DNA from: an uncultured Bacteroidia bacterium
GTDB taxonomy: Bacteria > Bacteroidota > Bacteroidia > Bacteroidales > UBA932
Direction: 5' to 3'
Assembly: GCA_902785065.1 (NCBI GenBank)
Contig: CACZXH010000010.1
Span: 24,052 to 88,051 of the forward strand
DNA: 64,000 bases
Part shown: positions 1 through 11,376 of the stretch, piece after piece
How positions within the stretch are numbered: position 1 is the stretch's first letter
Layout of the letters: each line of letters starts with the position of its first letter
Made by a program: the position numbers and the translations under genes
The notes under the pieces: model-generated
The model's database searches: none
What the model was told of the DNA's origin: nothing
Seen by the model: only the letters and a program-made list of their open reading frames with translations

Positions 1-42
1 CCCGCCGGTGTCATCTATCTGGTAATCATCGGCCTGCTGTAG
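1..42 (+). CDS. C-terminal end of an upstream membrane protein, probably phosphatidylserine synthase
   Basis: The first 14 codons are open in frame 1 and end in TAG at 40-42. The visible tail is short and hydrophobic (PAGVIYLVIIGLL), as expected for a last membrane helix. Psd follows after 13 bases, and in Bacteroidota the CDP-diacylglycerol-serine O-phosphatidyltransferase gene (pssA) often adjoins psd, so pssA is the likely identity. This rests on context alone because 13 residues are not diagnostic. Confidence 0.4.
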   Translation, partial: PAGVIYLVIIGLL

Positions 43-55
43 CCTACCTCCGCCT

Positions 56-748
56 ATGAAAAGACTCATCCACAGCATTCGCATCGACAAGGATTCCTAC
101 GAGACCATCCTCATCGCCTGGTGCATTTGCGCCGTCCTGATCTGGCTGAATGCGCGATTCATCCACAACCCGTGGGTCTCGATCCCGATCTCGGTCATCC
201 TCGTCGTCTTCATGTGCTTCATCACCTGGTTCTTCCGGGTGCCGAACCGCACCGTCCCGGACTACGAGAACGACCGCCTCGTCACGTCGGTGGCGGACGG
301 CAAGGTGGTCATCCTCGAGAAGGTTTTTGAGAAGGAGTATCTGCAGCGGGACTGCATCCAGATTTCCGTGTACATGGACTTTTTCGACGTCCACTGCAAC
401 TTCTGGCCGGTGAACGGGAAAGTGACCTACTACCAGTACCATCCGGGGAAGTACCTGCTCGCCTTCCATCCCAAGTCTTCCGAGCTGAACGAGCATTCCT
501 CCAGCTGCCTGATGAACAAGTACGGAGAAGTCTTTTTCAAGCAGATCGCGGGCACCTTCGCACGCCGCATCGTCTGCTATTCCGAACCCGGAAACATGGA
601 GAACCGCGGCGACCAGTGCGGCGTCATCAAGTTCGGTTCCCGCATCGACATGTTCCTGCCCCTCGACGCCGAGATCAAAGTGAAGCTCGGCGACAAGGTC
701 AAGGCCGTGGAGACGGTCATGGCCGTTCTCCCCGAAATACGGGGGTGA
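56..748 (+). CDS. psd: Phosphatidylserine decarboxylase proenzyme
   Basis: The enzyme decarboxylates phosphatidylserine to phosphatidylethanolamine at the inner membrane. It is 230 residues, the short archaetidylserine-decarboxylase-like form. Residues about 17-60 hold two hydrophobic segments that anchor it. The family signatures DVHCNFWPVNG (about 111-121), HPGKYLLAFHPK (129-140) and a late KFGSRIDMF are all visible. The Gly194-Ser195 pair is the expected self-cleavage site, with Ser195 becoming the pyruvoyl group. It lies 13 bases after the probable pssA end, so the two would form a phosphatidylethanolamine operon. The next gene is convergent and begins 3 bases later. Confidence 0.93.
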   Translation: MKRLIHSIRIDKDSYETILIAWCICAVLIWLNARFIHNPWVSIPISVILVVFMCFITWFFRVPNRTVPDYENDRLVTSVADGKVVILEKVFEKEYLQRDCIQISVYMDFFDVHCNFWPVNGKVTYYQYHPGKYLLAFHPKSSELNEHSSSCLMNKYGEVFFKQIAGTFARRIVCYSEPGNMENRGDQCGVIKFGSRIDMFLPLDAEIKVKLGDKVKAVETVMAVLPEIRG

Positions 749-751
749 TTA

Positions 752-1684
752 TCAATAGATATCGTCCAGGGTGACCGACGCTGACCGCAGGACGGGCATC
801 GTCGGGTCGTCCACCATGCTGTCAATGACAAGCGGCTGCTTGCCCATCACGGACACTTCCAGGAAACGTTTCTCTTCCGGCCAGTTGGCCAGCATGTTCG
901 CGGCCATGTCGTGGCTGTGGTCCTTATAGCGGTAAATCTGGTAGGTATAACCTTTCGGCTCCAGGACCTCTTTCACCAGGTAGCTGCTGCCGAACATGCC
1001 CCATCGGCCGAATCCCATCTTGTCATAGGCGACGGCGCCGTCCTGGGTGCCGTGGATGAGCAGCTGCGGGCAGGGTGTCCGCTGATAGGCCGGTTTCCCC
1101 GTATCAGACATGATCGCGCCCGCGAAGGACATCACGCCGGCGAAATGGAAGCCCTCGGGGAGGATTTCCGCGCGCACGGTCCGGTTGCAGGCCTCGAGCT
1201 CGCAGGAAAGGGAAATCATCGCCCCAGCGGAACTGCCGGAAATGACGATGTTGTCCATGTCAACGCCGATCTCCGGATGGTCCGCCAGGTAACGGACGGA
1301 AGCGAACACGTCTTCCACGCCCATGTCCACGGCTTTCTTGGTGTAATTCGCGCTCTGGATCAGGTGGAACAGGTCGAACCGCATCCGGACTCCCTTGAGT
1401 CCCAGGCGGTAATCGACGGAAGCCACCCGGTAACCGTTCTCGTTCAGCAGCTTGAACCAGGGCATCACCCACGGGTCGTCCCGCCGGCCCATGACGAAGC
1501 CGCCGCCGAAGACGAACAGGATGGTGGGCCTGTCGAGCGTGTCGCCTGGGATGGCAACCGGCTCATATACGTCCATGAACAGGTCGCAGGTATCACGATG
1601 GGCGACCAGGTAAGTAGTCTTCTCCTGTGCGAAAGACAAGGCGCACAACAGCGCGGTCAGAAGGGTCAGGATGGTTCGTTTCAT
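752..1684 (-). CDS. Secreted alpha/beta-hydrolase, carboxylesterase/acetyl-esterase type
   Basis: The 310-residue protein starts with a signal peptide (about 1-19, ending SFAQ) and then shows an esterase/lipase fold. GGG at 60-62 fits the oxyanion loop. The nucleophile elbow is GSSAG with Ser152. HGTQD near 211-215 supplies the likely acid Asp215, and His256 or His258 in KDHSHD the base. The substrate cannot be read from sequence; acetylated sugars or short esters are typical for relatives. Its ATG overlaps the ispG stop in an ATGA arrangement, so it is the last cistron of the ligA-to-ispG run. It probably works in the periplasm. Confidence 0.8.
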   Translation of the reverse strand: MKRTILTLLTALLCALSFAQEKTTYLVAHRDTCDLFMDVYEPVAIPGDTLDRPTILFVFGGGFVMGRRDDPWVMPWFKLLNENGYRVASVDYRLGLKGVRMRFDLFHLIQSANYTKKAVDMGVEDVFASVRYLADHPEIGVDMDNIVISGSSAGAMISLSCELEACNRTVRAEILPEGFHFAGVMSFAGAIMSDTGKPAYQRTPCPQLLIHGTQDGAVAYDKMGFGRWGMFGSSYLVKEVLEPKGYTYQIYRYKDHSHDMAANMLANWPEEKRFLEVSVMGKQPLVIDSMVDDPTMPVLRSASVTLDDIY

Positions 1685-2952
1685 TGCTCGGATTCAATCA
1701 GTTCAACCAGTTTGTCGACAGCCTCGCTGTCGGGAATGTGCCGCAGGACAGGCTCCTTGCCGCGGTAGATCGTCACCTTGCCGCCGCCTTCACCCACGTA
1801 GCCCCAGTCAGCGTCGGCCATTTCGCCCGGGCCGTTCACGATGCAGCCCATCACGGCGATAACGACATCCTTCAGGTGGCCGGTCCGGGCCTTGACGGCC
1901 TCGAAGGCTTCCTGCAGGTTGTACATCGTCCGGCCGCAGCCCGGGCAGGCGATGTATTCGGGCCGATAGAACTTCCGCCGGCACGCCTGCAACAGTTCAT
2001 CGGCCAAGTACGCGCCGAATGCAGGCTCCAGCTCCGGGAAAGACACCGTATCGATGGTACGGTCCAGCAAAGGCTTTCCGTAATCGCACGCGGCCTTCAG
2101 GATCGTGAGGTCACGGTCGGAGAGATTTCTCGACTCCGCTTCGCTCCGCTCGAAATGACAGGGGGAGTACCGGTCAGCCAGGTACTGCGCGACGGGGATT
2201 TCGTTCTCCGGATCTTCCGTCAGGGAGACACGGACGGTGTTGCCGATGCCTTCGGCGAGAAGGGTGGAGATGGCTACGCAAGACTTTATGCGGCCGGAGT
2301 CGCCGTTACCGGCCTCCGTCACGCCCACATGGAGCGGGAACACGACGCCGCGTTCCTGCATCATCCGGGCAAGTTCCCGGTACGCTTCGATCATCACGAC
2401 GGTGTTGCTGGCCTTGAGCGAGACGACGACCTGGTAGAATTCCGCATCGAGGCACATCTCGACCCACTCCATGGCCGCCAGGGCCATGGCCCGGGGCGTA
2501 TTCCCGTATTGCTCGACGATATAGGCGCCCAGCGATCCGTGGTTCAGGCCGATCCGGATGGCCGTCCCGTACTTCTTGCATTCTTCGAGGAACAGGGCGA
2601 ACTGGCGCCGGGCCTCGGCGTGGTCCTTGTGGAAGTTGCCCGGATTGATCCGGACCTTTTCCACGACGGAGGCTACGGCGATGGCCGTTTCCGAGGAGAA
2701 ATGGATGTCGGCGACCAAAGGAACGTGGCAGCCCGCCTCACGCACCCGGGCTTTGATCTCCCGTACATGCGGGACATCCTGCAGGCCGGGAACCGTGATG
2801 CGCACCAGCTGCGCACCGGCCTTCGCCAGCCGCAGCGTCTGCGCCACGGTGGCATCGACATCGTACGTATGGGTATTGCACATCGTCTGGACGACGACCG
2901 GGTTGCTTCCTCCGATGAGGACGTTACCTACCTTGACTACGCGTGTTTCCAT
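1681..2952 (-). CDS. ispG: 4-hydroxy-3-methylbut-2-enyl diphosphate synthase with shortened middle region
   Basis: IspG (GcpE) makes HMBPP from methylerythritol cyclodiphosphate, the penultimate step of the MEP isoprenoid pathway. The TIM-barrel half is clear (PVVVQTMCNTHTYD near the start, VADIHFS, KVRINPGN, RIGLNHGSLG), and so is the C-terminal [4Fe-4S] domain with CPGCGRT and GCIVNGPGE. Bacteroidota and plant IspG normally carry a large A* insert (about 600 residues or more in total). Here the protein is only 423 residues and the joint is a short linker. Part of that linker (HFERSEAESRNL) is translated from an interspersed repeat at about 2122-2160. It overlaps the esterase start by 4 bases and follows the outer-membrane gene by 2. 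Confidence 0.92.
   Translation of the reverse strand: METRVVKVGNVLIGGSNPVVVQTMCNTHTYDVDATVAQTLRLAKAGAQLVRITVPGLQDVPHVREIKARVREAGCHVPLVADIHFSSETAIAVASVVEKVRINPGNFHKDHAEARRQFALFLEECKKYGTAIRIGLNHGSLGAYIVEQYGNTPRAMALAAMEWVEMCLDAEFYQVVVSLKASNTVVMIEAYRELARMMQERGVVFPLHVGVTEAGNGDSGRIKSCVAISTLLAEGIGNTVRVSLTEDPENEIPVAQYLADRYSPCHFERSEAESRNLSDRDLTILKAACDYGKPLLDRTIDTVSFPELEPAFGAYLADELLQACRRKFYRPEYIACPGCGRTMYNLQEAFEAVKARTGHLKDVVIAVMGCIVNGPGEMADADWGYVGEGGGKVTIYRGKEPVLRHIPDSEAVDKLVELIESEQ
2122..2160 (-). repeat. Interspersed repeat copy lying in frame inside ispG
   Basis: On the minus strand this begins TGTCATTTCGAGCGGAGCG and ends in GTCGAGAAATCTC. Its TTTCGA/TCGA halves can fold back on each other. A shorter relative lies at 40879-40901. 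The copy is in frame and adds about 13 codons to ispG in the linker between the TIM barrel and the iron-sulphur domain. From general knowledge, this sequence type is common between genes in many bacterial genomes, so a coding location is unusual. Confidence 0.75.
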
Positions 2953-2954
2953 CG

Positions 2955-3833
2955 TTATTGCTGTTTCTGTTCCCTTTCCTGCTCCATATAGTCGCGGGCC
3001 AGCCGGCGGAGCGCCGTCCGGGAATGGCCCCGACGCTTGGTCAACTGGTAATAGACACCCAGGGTGACGGCACCGTCCAGCGGATAGGCGAAGCGATAAT
3101 AATACGGACTGTACGTGTCAGGCTTGTAGAACGGGGACCAGCCCCACTTGACCTGCACGCCCAGATGGATCTCGATCGGATCGAACATCAGGCCGAAGCC
3201 CAGCCCGCCCTGGATACCGTAGGTCCAGCGGTTGTCCGACGCCTGGAATTCATGGACAATGGCAGGATCGACGTAAGGGCCCTCGCGGGTGATATTCATC
3301 CGATATCCGCCGAACATACCCACCTTGACATTCATTTTCACGTACTGGCCCATGTCGATATGTCCGTGCGTAACGATAAACGCCTCCGGAACCTCCAAAT
3401 AGGCCTGGTAGGCACCGTCGATGTCCTGCCGGTACTTTCTCCCGTCCACCTCGTATTCCTTGAACTGGTAACCCTCGTAATTGTGCTGGAAGCCCACTTC
3501 CATCCCGAGGTTCGGGAACGAGTTCATCATGGTCGCAAAACGCGTGATGGAGAAACCGTACACCGGCTTGTTGAGATAGAAACTGACCTGGCGCGGCGGG
3601 TTGAAAAAGCCGTGCTGCAAGGAAACGCCACCGTGGACGCCCACGATCCAGTAATCGTTGATCCGGGCTTTCTTGGGCATGGGAGCGTTGTCCAGCCATT
3701 CGTTGGTAACGGAATCGGGCAGCTGGAAGAACTCCTGTTCGAGATCGATGGATTTCTTCTTGTTATCCTGCGCGGAAAGGGGCAGGGCGGCCAGAGATAA
3801 GGCCAGCAGGATGGGGATTACGGCCTTTCTCAT
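2955..3833 (-). CDS. Outer-membrane beta-barrel protein of unknown function
   Basis: The protein has 292 residues with a clear signal peptide (about 1-21, ending PLSAQ). The rest has alternating aromatic and glycine-rich stretches such as WIVGVHGGVSLQ and GIQGGLGFGLMFDP, typical of an outer-membrane barrel. The C-terminus is basic and glutamine-rich instead of ending in the usual aromatic residue, so the barrel may be followed by a short periplasmic tail. Its start overlaps the stop of the Ig-like lipoprotein gene by 4 bases and ispG follows 2 bases later. That tight coupling suggests the lipoprotein and this protein work as a pair, but no function can be assigned. Confidence 0.65.
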   Translation of the reverse strand: MRKAVIPILLALSLAALPLSAQDNKKKSIDLEQEFFQLPDSVTNEWLDNAPMPKKARINDYWIVGVHGGVSLQHGFFNPPRQVSFYLNKPVYGFSITRFATMMNSFPNLGMEVGFQHNYEGYQFKEYEVDGRKYRQDIDGAYQAYLEVPEAFIVTHGHIDMGQYVKMNVKVGMFGGYRMNITREGPYVDPAIVHEFQASDNRWTYGIQGGLGFGLMFDPIEIHLGVQVKWGWSPFYKPDTYSPYYYRFAYPLDGAVTLGVYYQLTKRRGHSRTALRRLARDYMEQEREQKQQ

Positions 3834-5632
3834 TTGAACAGTTCCTCCATGTCGATCTTTTGGGTATATTCCGTCCGTTCCGGGATGTCCAGCAGGAACT
3901 GGTCCTTGATCTTGAAGAACATGACCTTCTCCGGCTGCCGGTGCTCCAGGATGCTGCCCGTATCCACCAGGCCGTTCTTGTTGCGGTCCTCCGTAATGCG
4001 GAGGCAGTACTTGCCCGCCTTCACATACGGGAACAGGACGGTCTGGTCCGCATCCACGGTGAAACTGCGGATCACCTTGTCGCGCTTCTCGCTGAGCAGG
4101 TCCACGATATACCGGTTCTTGACATGCGACATCTCGAGGGAGATGGAACTCAGCTTCTCATCCTTGGGCAGGGTCACCTTCAACTCCGTGCTGTCATTGT
4201 AGTAGCCGTTCACGTCGCGGAACTTCCGGTGGGGGATCTTCAGGAAATAGTCGAAACCGTCCATCAGTTTCTCCCGCGGCATGATCGTATACCGCCGCAG
4301 GTTATTCGGGTCCTTCGTCACGGTGTATTTCTCGATCTTTTCCTGCTGGCGCGGGTTCACGGAACGGAAGACCAGTGAATCCCACGCATCCTGGATAAGC
4401 GGATACTGGAACTCCACCGAGAAGCCGTATTGCTCCACGGTCGTCGGATCCACCTCACCCTTGAAGACGGCGATGGTATCCTGATGCTTGATATCCCGCT
4501 GGGAACTCTTCTGCAATTCCGCCCGCATTTTCTTGTCCAGGGCGAGCTTCACCTCCTCATCTGTCGGGACCAGGTTCCCAAGGGTGTCCGTCTTGTCGTA
4601 ATTGATCTGCAGGAACAGGGTGTCGGGCATCTTCCGCTGGTCGTTCACCCAGAGTTCCAGGCTGTCCAGCTGCGGGTTGAACTGGGAGATCAGTTTCTCC
4701 TTGGGCAATCCTTTGAATTTCAAGGAATTCACCTTGGCGCCGGGTGCCATGAAGGTCAGGTATGCCGTCCGCAGGCCCACCCGTTCTTTCTTGACGATGA
4801 ACTGCTTGGAAGGCTTCTCGCGGAATACGTTCAGCTCCACGTCCGTCTTTCGCGCCAGGCACAGCGCCGTGTCCTTCATGTTGAATTTCTTGAACTCGTA
4901 CAGGGAGTCGTTGATGACGGTCTTGGGATGGAACGGCTCGTCCAGGAAGGCGACGCTCTCCTGGTCGGGTTCGTACATATTGTTGTTGTTCGCATCCTTC
5001 AGGGCGTACACCCGGTACGTGGTGTCCTGGATGTTCCGGATGCTGAAGAAACCCCAGTCGTCGGTTTTCGCCGCCGCATCCGGACGGTGCAGGAAGATGG
5101 CGGAATCGGCCTGGTCCTTGTACAGGAGGACTGTCGCCCCCTTCAGGGGTTTCAAGGTGTTGCAGTCCTGGACGAGGCCCGTCATGCACATCGAGTCAAT
5201 CTGCGAACCCGTGGAGAAGACGAGGGTGAACCCTTCATACATGTTACCCTCGTTGTTGTCGGCGATGGCGCCCGTGAGGTCCAGGGTATAGGTCCGGTTG
5301 GTGTCCAGGTCGGATTCGAAATAGACAACGAGCGTCTTTCCGGACATCCGGTACTTGGGTTTCTTCTCCAACGGGGGAGACAGGAAGATGTTGTTCGCAT
5401 CCTTGACCACCACGTACTCGTCGAAAGTGAACTTGAGCTGGGTCTTGTGCGTGGGCACGTTGACCGCTCCGGGAAGCGGGAGGGTCTTCAGGAGCACCGG
5501 CGGGATGGTGTCCTTCGGACCGCCCGTAGGCGGGGTGGTGGTGTTCGCGCACCCCGACGGGAACATCATCGCCCCGAGGACCAGGGCGGCCGGGATGAGC
5601 GGAAGATATTTCTTGAATCGCTTCATATGCAT
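3830..5632 (-). CDS. Ig-like domain lipoprotein
   Basis: The 600-residue protein has a lipoprotein signal: a hydrophobic stretch then FPSGCAN, so the Cys is the likely lipid anchor. It is followed by a threonine/proline linker (TTTPPTGGPKDTIPP) and an SbsA/BIG5-type Ig-like domain (about 45-145; PVLLKTLPLPGAVNV, LKFTFDEYV, YTLDL, LVFSTG). A carboxypeptidase-regulatory-like segment follows (GLVQDCNTLKPLKGATVLLY). The rest is a long beta-rich region with no catalytic motif. ATG codons occur at codon 1 and codon 3; the second gives the more typical MKRFKK start. Relatives are common in Bacteroidota next to rel genes. It overlaps the outer-membrane gene and lies 4 bases after rel. Confidence 0.8.
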   Translation of the reverse strand: MHMKRFKKYLPLIPAALVLGAMMFPSGCANTTTPPTGGPKDTIPPVLLKTLPLPGAVNVPTHKTQLKFTFDEYVVVKDANNIFLSPPLEKKPKYRMSGKTLVVYFESDLDTNRTYTLDLTGAIADNNEGNMYEGFTLVFSTGSQIDSMCMTGLVQDCNTLKPLKGATVLLYKDQADSAIFLHRPDAAAKTDDWGFFSIRNIQDTTYRVYALKDANNNNMYEPDQESVAFLDEPFHPKTVINDSLYEFKKFNMKDTALCLARKTDVELNVFREKPSKQFIVKKERVGLRTAYLTFMAPGAKVNSLKFKGLPKEKLISQFNPQLDSLELWVNDQRKMPDTLFLQINYDKTDTLGNLVPTDEEVKLALDKKMRAELQKSSQRDIKHQDTIAVFKGEVDPTTVEQYGFSVEFQYPLIQDAWDSLVFRSVNPRQQEKIEKYTVTKDPNNLRRYTIMPREKLMDGFDYFLKIPHRKFRDVNGYYNDSTELKVTLPKDEKLSSISLEMSHVKNRYIVDLLSEKRDKVIRSFTVDADQTVLFPYVKAGKYCLRITEDRNKNGLVDTGSILEHRQPEKVMFFKIKDQFLLDIPERTEYTQKIDMEELFK

Positions 5633-5636
5633 GTCA

Positions 5637-7865
5637 TTACAGGTCGATACGGGACACCGATTCGATGCCCTCGATGGTCGTGAGCTTCTTCAGGATCTTT
5701 TCCAGCACGTCCTTGCTGTTTACGTACAGGTCGATATATCCTTCGAAGATGCCGTTGTCCGCGCTGAGGTTCAGCCGCCGCATGTTGGCCCCCATGACCA
5801 GGGACAGGAAGCGGGAGATTTCGTTCAGCAGGCCCATCCGGTCCAGTCCCTTCAGCGAAATCCGTACCAGGAACGCCTTCGCCTCGGCGGCCTCCAGCCA
5901 TTTGGGGACGACCACCCAGTCGCCGTGCGTGGCGGCGATCTCCTCGGCGACCGGACAGGATTTCTTGTGGACCGTAATCCGGCCGTCGGGCGACTTGATA
6001 CCCACCACGGCATCGCCGGGAATCGGGTTGCAGCAGGTTGCAATGATGAACTGCCGCCCGTCGTCGTCCTTGCCGCCGATAATGTATTCCACCTCCTGCT
6101 CCTTGACTTTTTCCTTCTGCGGGGAGAAGATCCGGCGGAGGAGGGAATAGCGCTGCTTGGATTTCAGGACAGCCGCCAGGTTGTCGAGCTTCACGGCGCC
6201 AATGCCGATCTTATAGAAGAACTCTTCGCGGTCCGTGGCCCCATAGGCGGCCTCGATACGCTGGACCATCGCTTCGTCGAGCTTGGAACCGTGCAGTTTC
6301 ACCTGTTCTTCCAGGAGCTGCCGACCGTAATCGACCGTCTGCTTCCGCTCGTTCCGGAAATAGTCCATGACGAGGTTCCGGGCCTTCCGTGTCTTGAGGA
6401 ACTGGAGCCATTCCCGCTTGGGATGCTCCTCGGAGGCCGTGATGATCTCGACCTGGTCTCCGGTCTTGACGACGTAGTTCAGGGCCACCAGCCGCTGGTT
6501 GACCTTGGCGGCGATGGCCTTGTTGCCCACCTCCGTATGGATCAGGTAGGCGAAGTCCAGGACCGTCGCGCCCTTCTCGATGGCGCGCTGTTCGCCCTTC
6601 GGGGTGAACACGTATATTTCCGCGCTGGTAAGGTCGTTGTGGATAATGTCCAGCAGTTCCAGGGCATTGACGTCCGGGTTCACCAGCACTTCCTTGATCC
6701 GCTCCAGCCACAGGTCCATTTCGCTGTCGTTCTCACTCACGTAGCCGTTCTGCTTGTAGGTCCAGTGGGCCGCGATACCTTTCTCGGCGATATCGTCCAT
6801 CCGCCGGGTGCGGATCTGGACTTCCACCCAGATACCGGAAGGACTGAGCAAGGTGCAGTGCAGGGCCTCGTAGCCGTTGCTCTTGGGATGCTTCACCCAG
6901 TCGCGCAGACGTTCGGGCATATACCGGTAGATGCCGGTGATAATGGAGAAGACATGGTAGCACTGGTCGCGCTCCGATTCGCCGTTGTCGCGGTCGGGAT
7001 CGAAGATAATCCGGATGGCGTACAGGTCGTACACCTGCTCGAAGGGAATCTGCTTGACCTGCATCTTGTGCCAGGCCGAATACGGCGTCTTCACCCGCTT
7101 CTTGATCTCATACCGGAATCCGGCCTTCTTCAGGGCCTCGTCAATGGGCACGATGAAGGCGTTGATCTCCTTCGCCCGCTGCTGGATATTCCGGTTGATC
7201 TTCGTACTGATGTCCCGGTAGGCGTCGGGTTCCTTGTAGCGCAGCCAGATGTTCTCGAGCTCGGACTTGACGCTGTACAGGCCCAGCCGGTGGGCGAGCG
7301 GGATGAACACGAACATCGTCTCGCTCAGGATCTTGTCCCGCTTGTGCTCGGGCATGAACTCGATGGTGCGGCAGTTGTGCAGGCGGTCGGCCAGCTTGAT
7401 CAGGACCACGCGCGGGTCGTCGTTCAGCGTGAGGAGGATCCGCTTGAAATTCTCCGCCTGGAGGCTCCGGGCGCTGAGGTCCTTGTTCTCGTTGTCCAGG
7501 ACGTTCTTGATCTTGGTCAGACCGTCCACGAGGCTGGCGATCTTGTCGCCGAAGCGGTCACGGAGGTCGTCCACCGTATAGTCAGTATCCTCCACCACAT
7601 CATGCAGGAGAGCGGCAGATATCGACTTGTAGCCCAGGCCGATGTCGTCCACGACGATCTGGGCCACCGCGATGGGGTGGAGCATGTACGGCTCTCCGCT
7701 GCGGCGGCGGACATTCTTATGGGCCTCGTTCGCAAACGCGTAGGCCTGACAGACAGTTTCCAGTTCACGGGCGTCCGCGCACCGTTTCGCGGCCGATGCA
7801 TACAGCACCTGCCAGTCACGGTCGATGAGCTCGTAATCTTTCTCGGTAAACTCGGAATAACTCAT
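5637..7865 (-). CDS. Bifunctional (p)ppGpp synthetase/hydrolase (Rel/SpoT)
   Basis: This is the long RelA/SpoT homologue, 742 residues, which makes and degrades the stringent-response alarmone. The HD hydrolase region is intact (HPIAVAQIVVDD, then LLHDVVEDTDY, about residues 62-98), so it should hydrolyse. The synthetase domain shows RIIFDPDRD and KSNGYEALHCTLL (about 250-350). A TGS domain (IYVFTPKGEQRAIEKGATVLDFAY) and a C-terminal ACT domain follow. With both domains apparently complete, it could serve as the only long Rel of the cell. It overlaps yihY by 4 bases and is inside the ligA-led transcript. Confidence 0.93.
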   Translation of the reverse strand: MSYSEFTEKDYELIDRDWQVLYASAAKRCADARELETVCQAYAFANEAHKNVRRRSGEPYMLHPIAVAQIVVDDIGLGYKSISAALLHDVVEDTDYTVDDLRDRFGDKIASLVDGLTKIKNVLDNENKDLSARSLQAENFKRILLTLNDDPRVVLIKLADRLHNCRTIEFMPEHKRDKILSETMFVFIPLAHRLGLYSVKSELENIWLRYKEPDAYRDISTKINRNIQQRAKEINAFIVPIDEALKKAGFRYEIKKRVKTPYSAWHKMQVKQIPFEQVYDLYAIRIIFDPDRDNGESERDQCYHVFSIITGIYRYMPERLRDWVKHPKSNGYEALHCTLLSPSGIWVEVQIRTRRMDDIAEKGIAAHWTYKQNGYVSENDSEMDLWLERIKEVLVNPDVNALELLDIIHNDLTSAEIYVFTPKGEQRAIEKGATVLDFAYLIHTEVGNKAIAAKVNQRLVALNYVVKTGDQVEIITASEEHPKREWLQFLKTRKARNLVMDYFRNERKQTVDYGRQLLEEQVKLHGSKLDEAMVQRIEAAYGATDREEFFYKIGIGAVKLDNLAAVLKSKQRYSLLRRIFSPQKEKVKEQEVEYIIGGKDDDGRQFIIATCCNPIPGDAVVGIKSPDGRITVHKKSCPVAEEIAATHGDWVVVPKWLEAAEAKAFLVRISLKGLDRMGLLNEISRFLSLVMGANMRRLNLSADNGIFEGYIDLYVNSKDVLEKILKKLTTIEGIESVSRIDL

Positions 7866-8836
7866 AGCACCTCACTCGGGTTCAGATGGTTCGCATGCTG
7901 GAAAGCATAGGACAGTTCAGCTCCGTACAGGATGATCGTCCATCCCAGGTTCAGCCAGATCATGAAAAGCGGGAGGGCGGCCAGCACGCCGTAAATGGCG
8001 TTCTGCTTGGCCACCAGGACCTGCGTCTCCAGGTAGAGATATTGCACGGCCGTGAAACCGATGCCGGCAATGAGCGCCGCCTTGAAAGCCGGACGCGTCT
8101 TGACCACGGCCGCCGGCAGATACTTGTACATGGCCGTCAGGATGAGGACGGATGCGCCGGCGAACAGGGCCCAGGACAGGAAGTTTTTCAAATGGTCCGA
8201 GAAGAACAGGCCGCTCGGAACGATATAGTCCAGCACGGTCGAATACACGACCGAGCCGGAGAAGAACAGGACAATCACGAAAGGGGACAGGATGAGGATC
8301 GCAATGCCGATGCCGAGCACCCGGAAGAAACTGCGTTTCTCCTTCGCCTGCCACACGTTGTTGAACACGCGCCGGACCGTGAGCATCAGCGAAAGGAGGA
8401 TCCACAGGAAGGAAGCCATGCTGATGAAGCCGAACAGGCCCGATTCCGCCGTCGTGATAATCTTCTCCGAAGCTGCCAGAAGATAGTTGATCAGCCGCTG
8501 ATTACTGATGTTCGCATGCAGGAATGCACTGAACTGGTCGGCGATGCCGATTCCGTTCGTCAGGTACAGGCCGATGGCGATAAACGGGACCACCGACATC
8601 ATGCTCTGGTAGGCGAGGGCCGTGATCTGGTAGCCGATCTTCTGGTCGGAAAAGACCTTGAGCATGACGAAAATAGTCTTGAGGTCCTCCACGCCCCGCT
8701 TCTTCCAGCGGGACAGGTCCTCCATGTTCAGGTACCACATATCATGCGTGATGAACCGGACGATCCGCTTGACGACGATGGTCGCCCAGCGGATCCGGAC
8801 TTGCGTCCAATGCGCGATTCGGTCAAACACTTTCAT
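7862..8836 (-). CDS. YihY/BrkB-family inner-membrane protein
   Basis: The 324-residue protein has about six hydrophobic segments after a cytoplasmic N-terminus. It shows the YihY family pattern ALAYQSMMSVVPFIAIGLYL (about 90-110) and SLMLTVRRVFNNVWQAKEKR mid-protein, ending with a WTIILYGAELSYAFQ helix. The family was once labelled ribonuclease BN in error; its actual role is unclear and a transport or membrane-barrier function is usually proposed. It sits 3 bases downstream of ligA and overlaps the start of rel, so it is co-transcribed with both. Confidence 0.85.
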   Translation of the reverse strand: MKVFDRIAHWTQVRIRWATIVVKRIVRFITHDMWYLNMEDLSRWKKRGVEDLKTIFVMLKVFSDQKIGYQITALAYQSMMSVVPFIAIGLYLTNGIGIADQFSAFLHANISNQRLINYLLAASEKIITTAESGLFGFISMASFLWILLSLMLTVRRVFNNVWQAKEKRSFFRVLGIGIAILILSPFVIVLFFSGSVVYSTVLDYIVPSGLFFSDHLKNFLSWALFAGASVLILTAMYKYLPAAVVKTRPAFKAALIAGIGFTAVQYLYLETQVLVAKQNAIYGVLAALPLFMIWLNLGWTIILYGAELSYAFQHANHLNPSEVL

Positions 8837-8839
8837 GGG

Positions 8840-11376
<2,537 letters not shown>

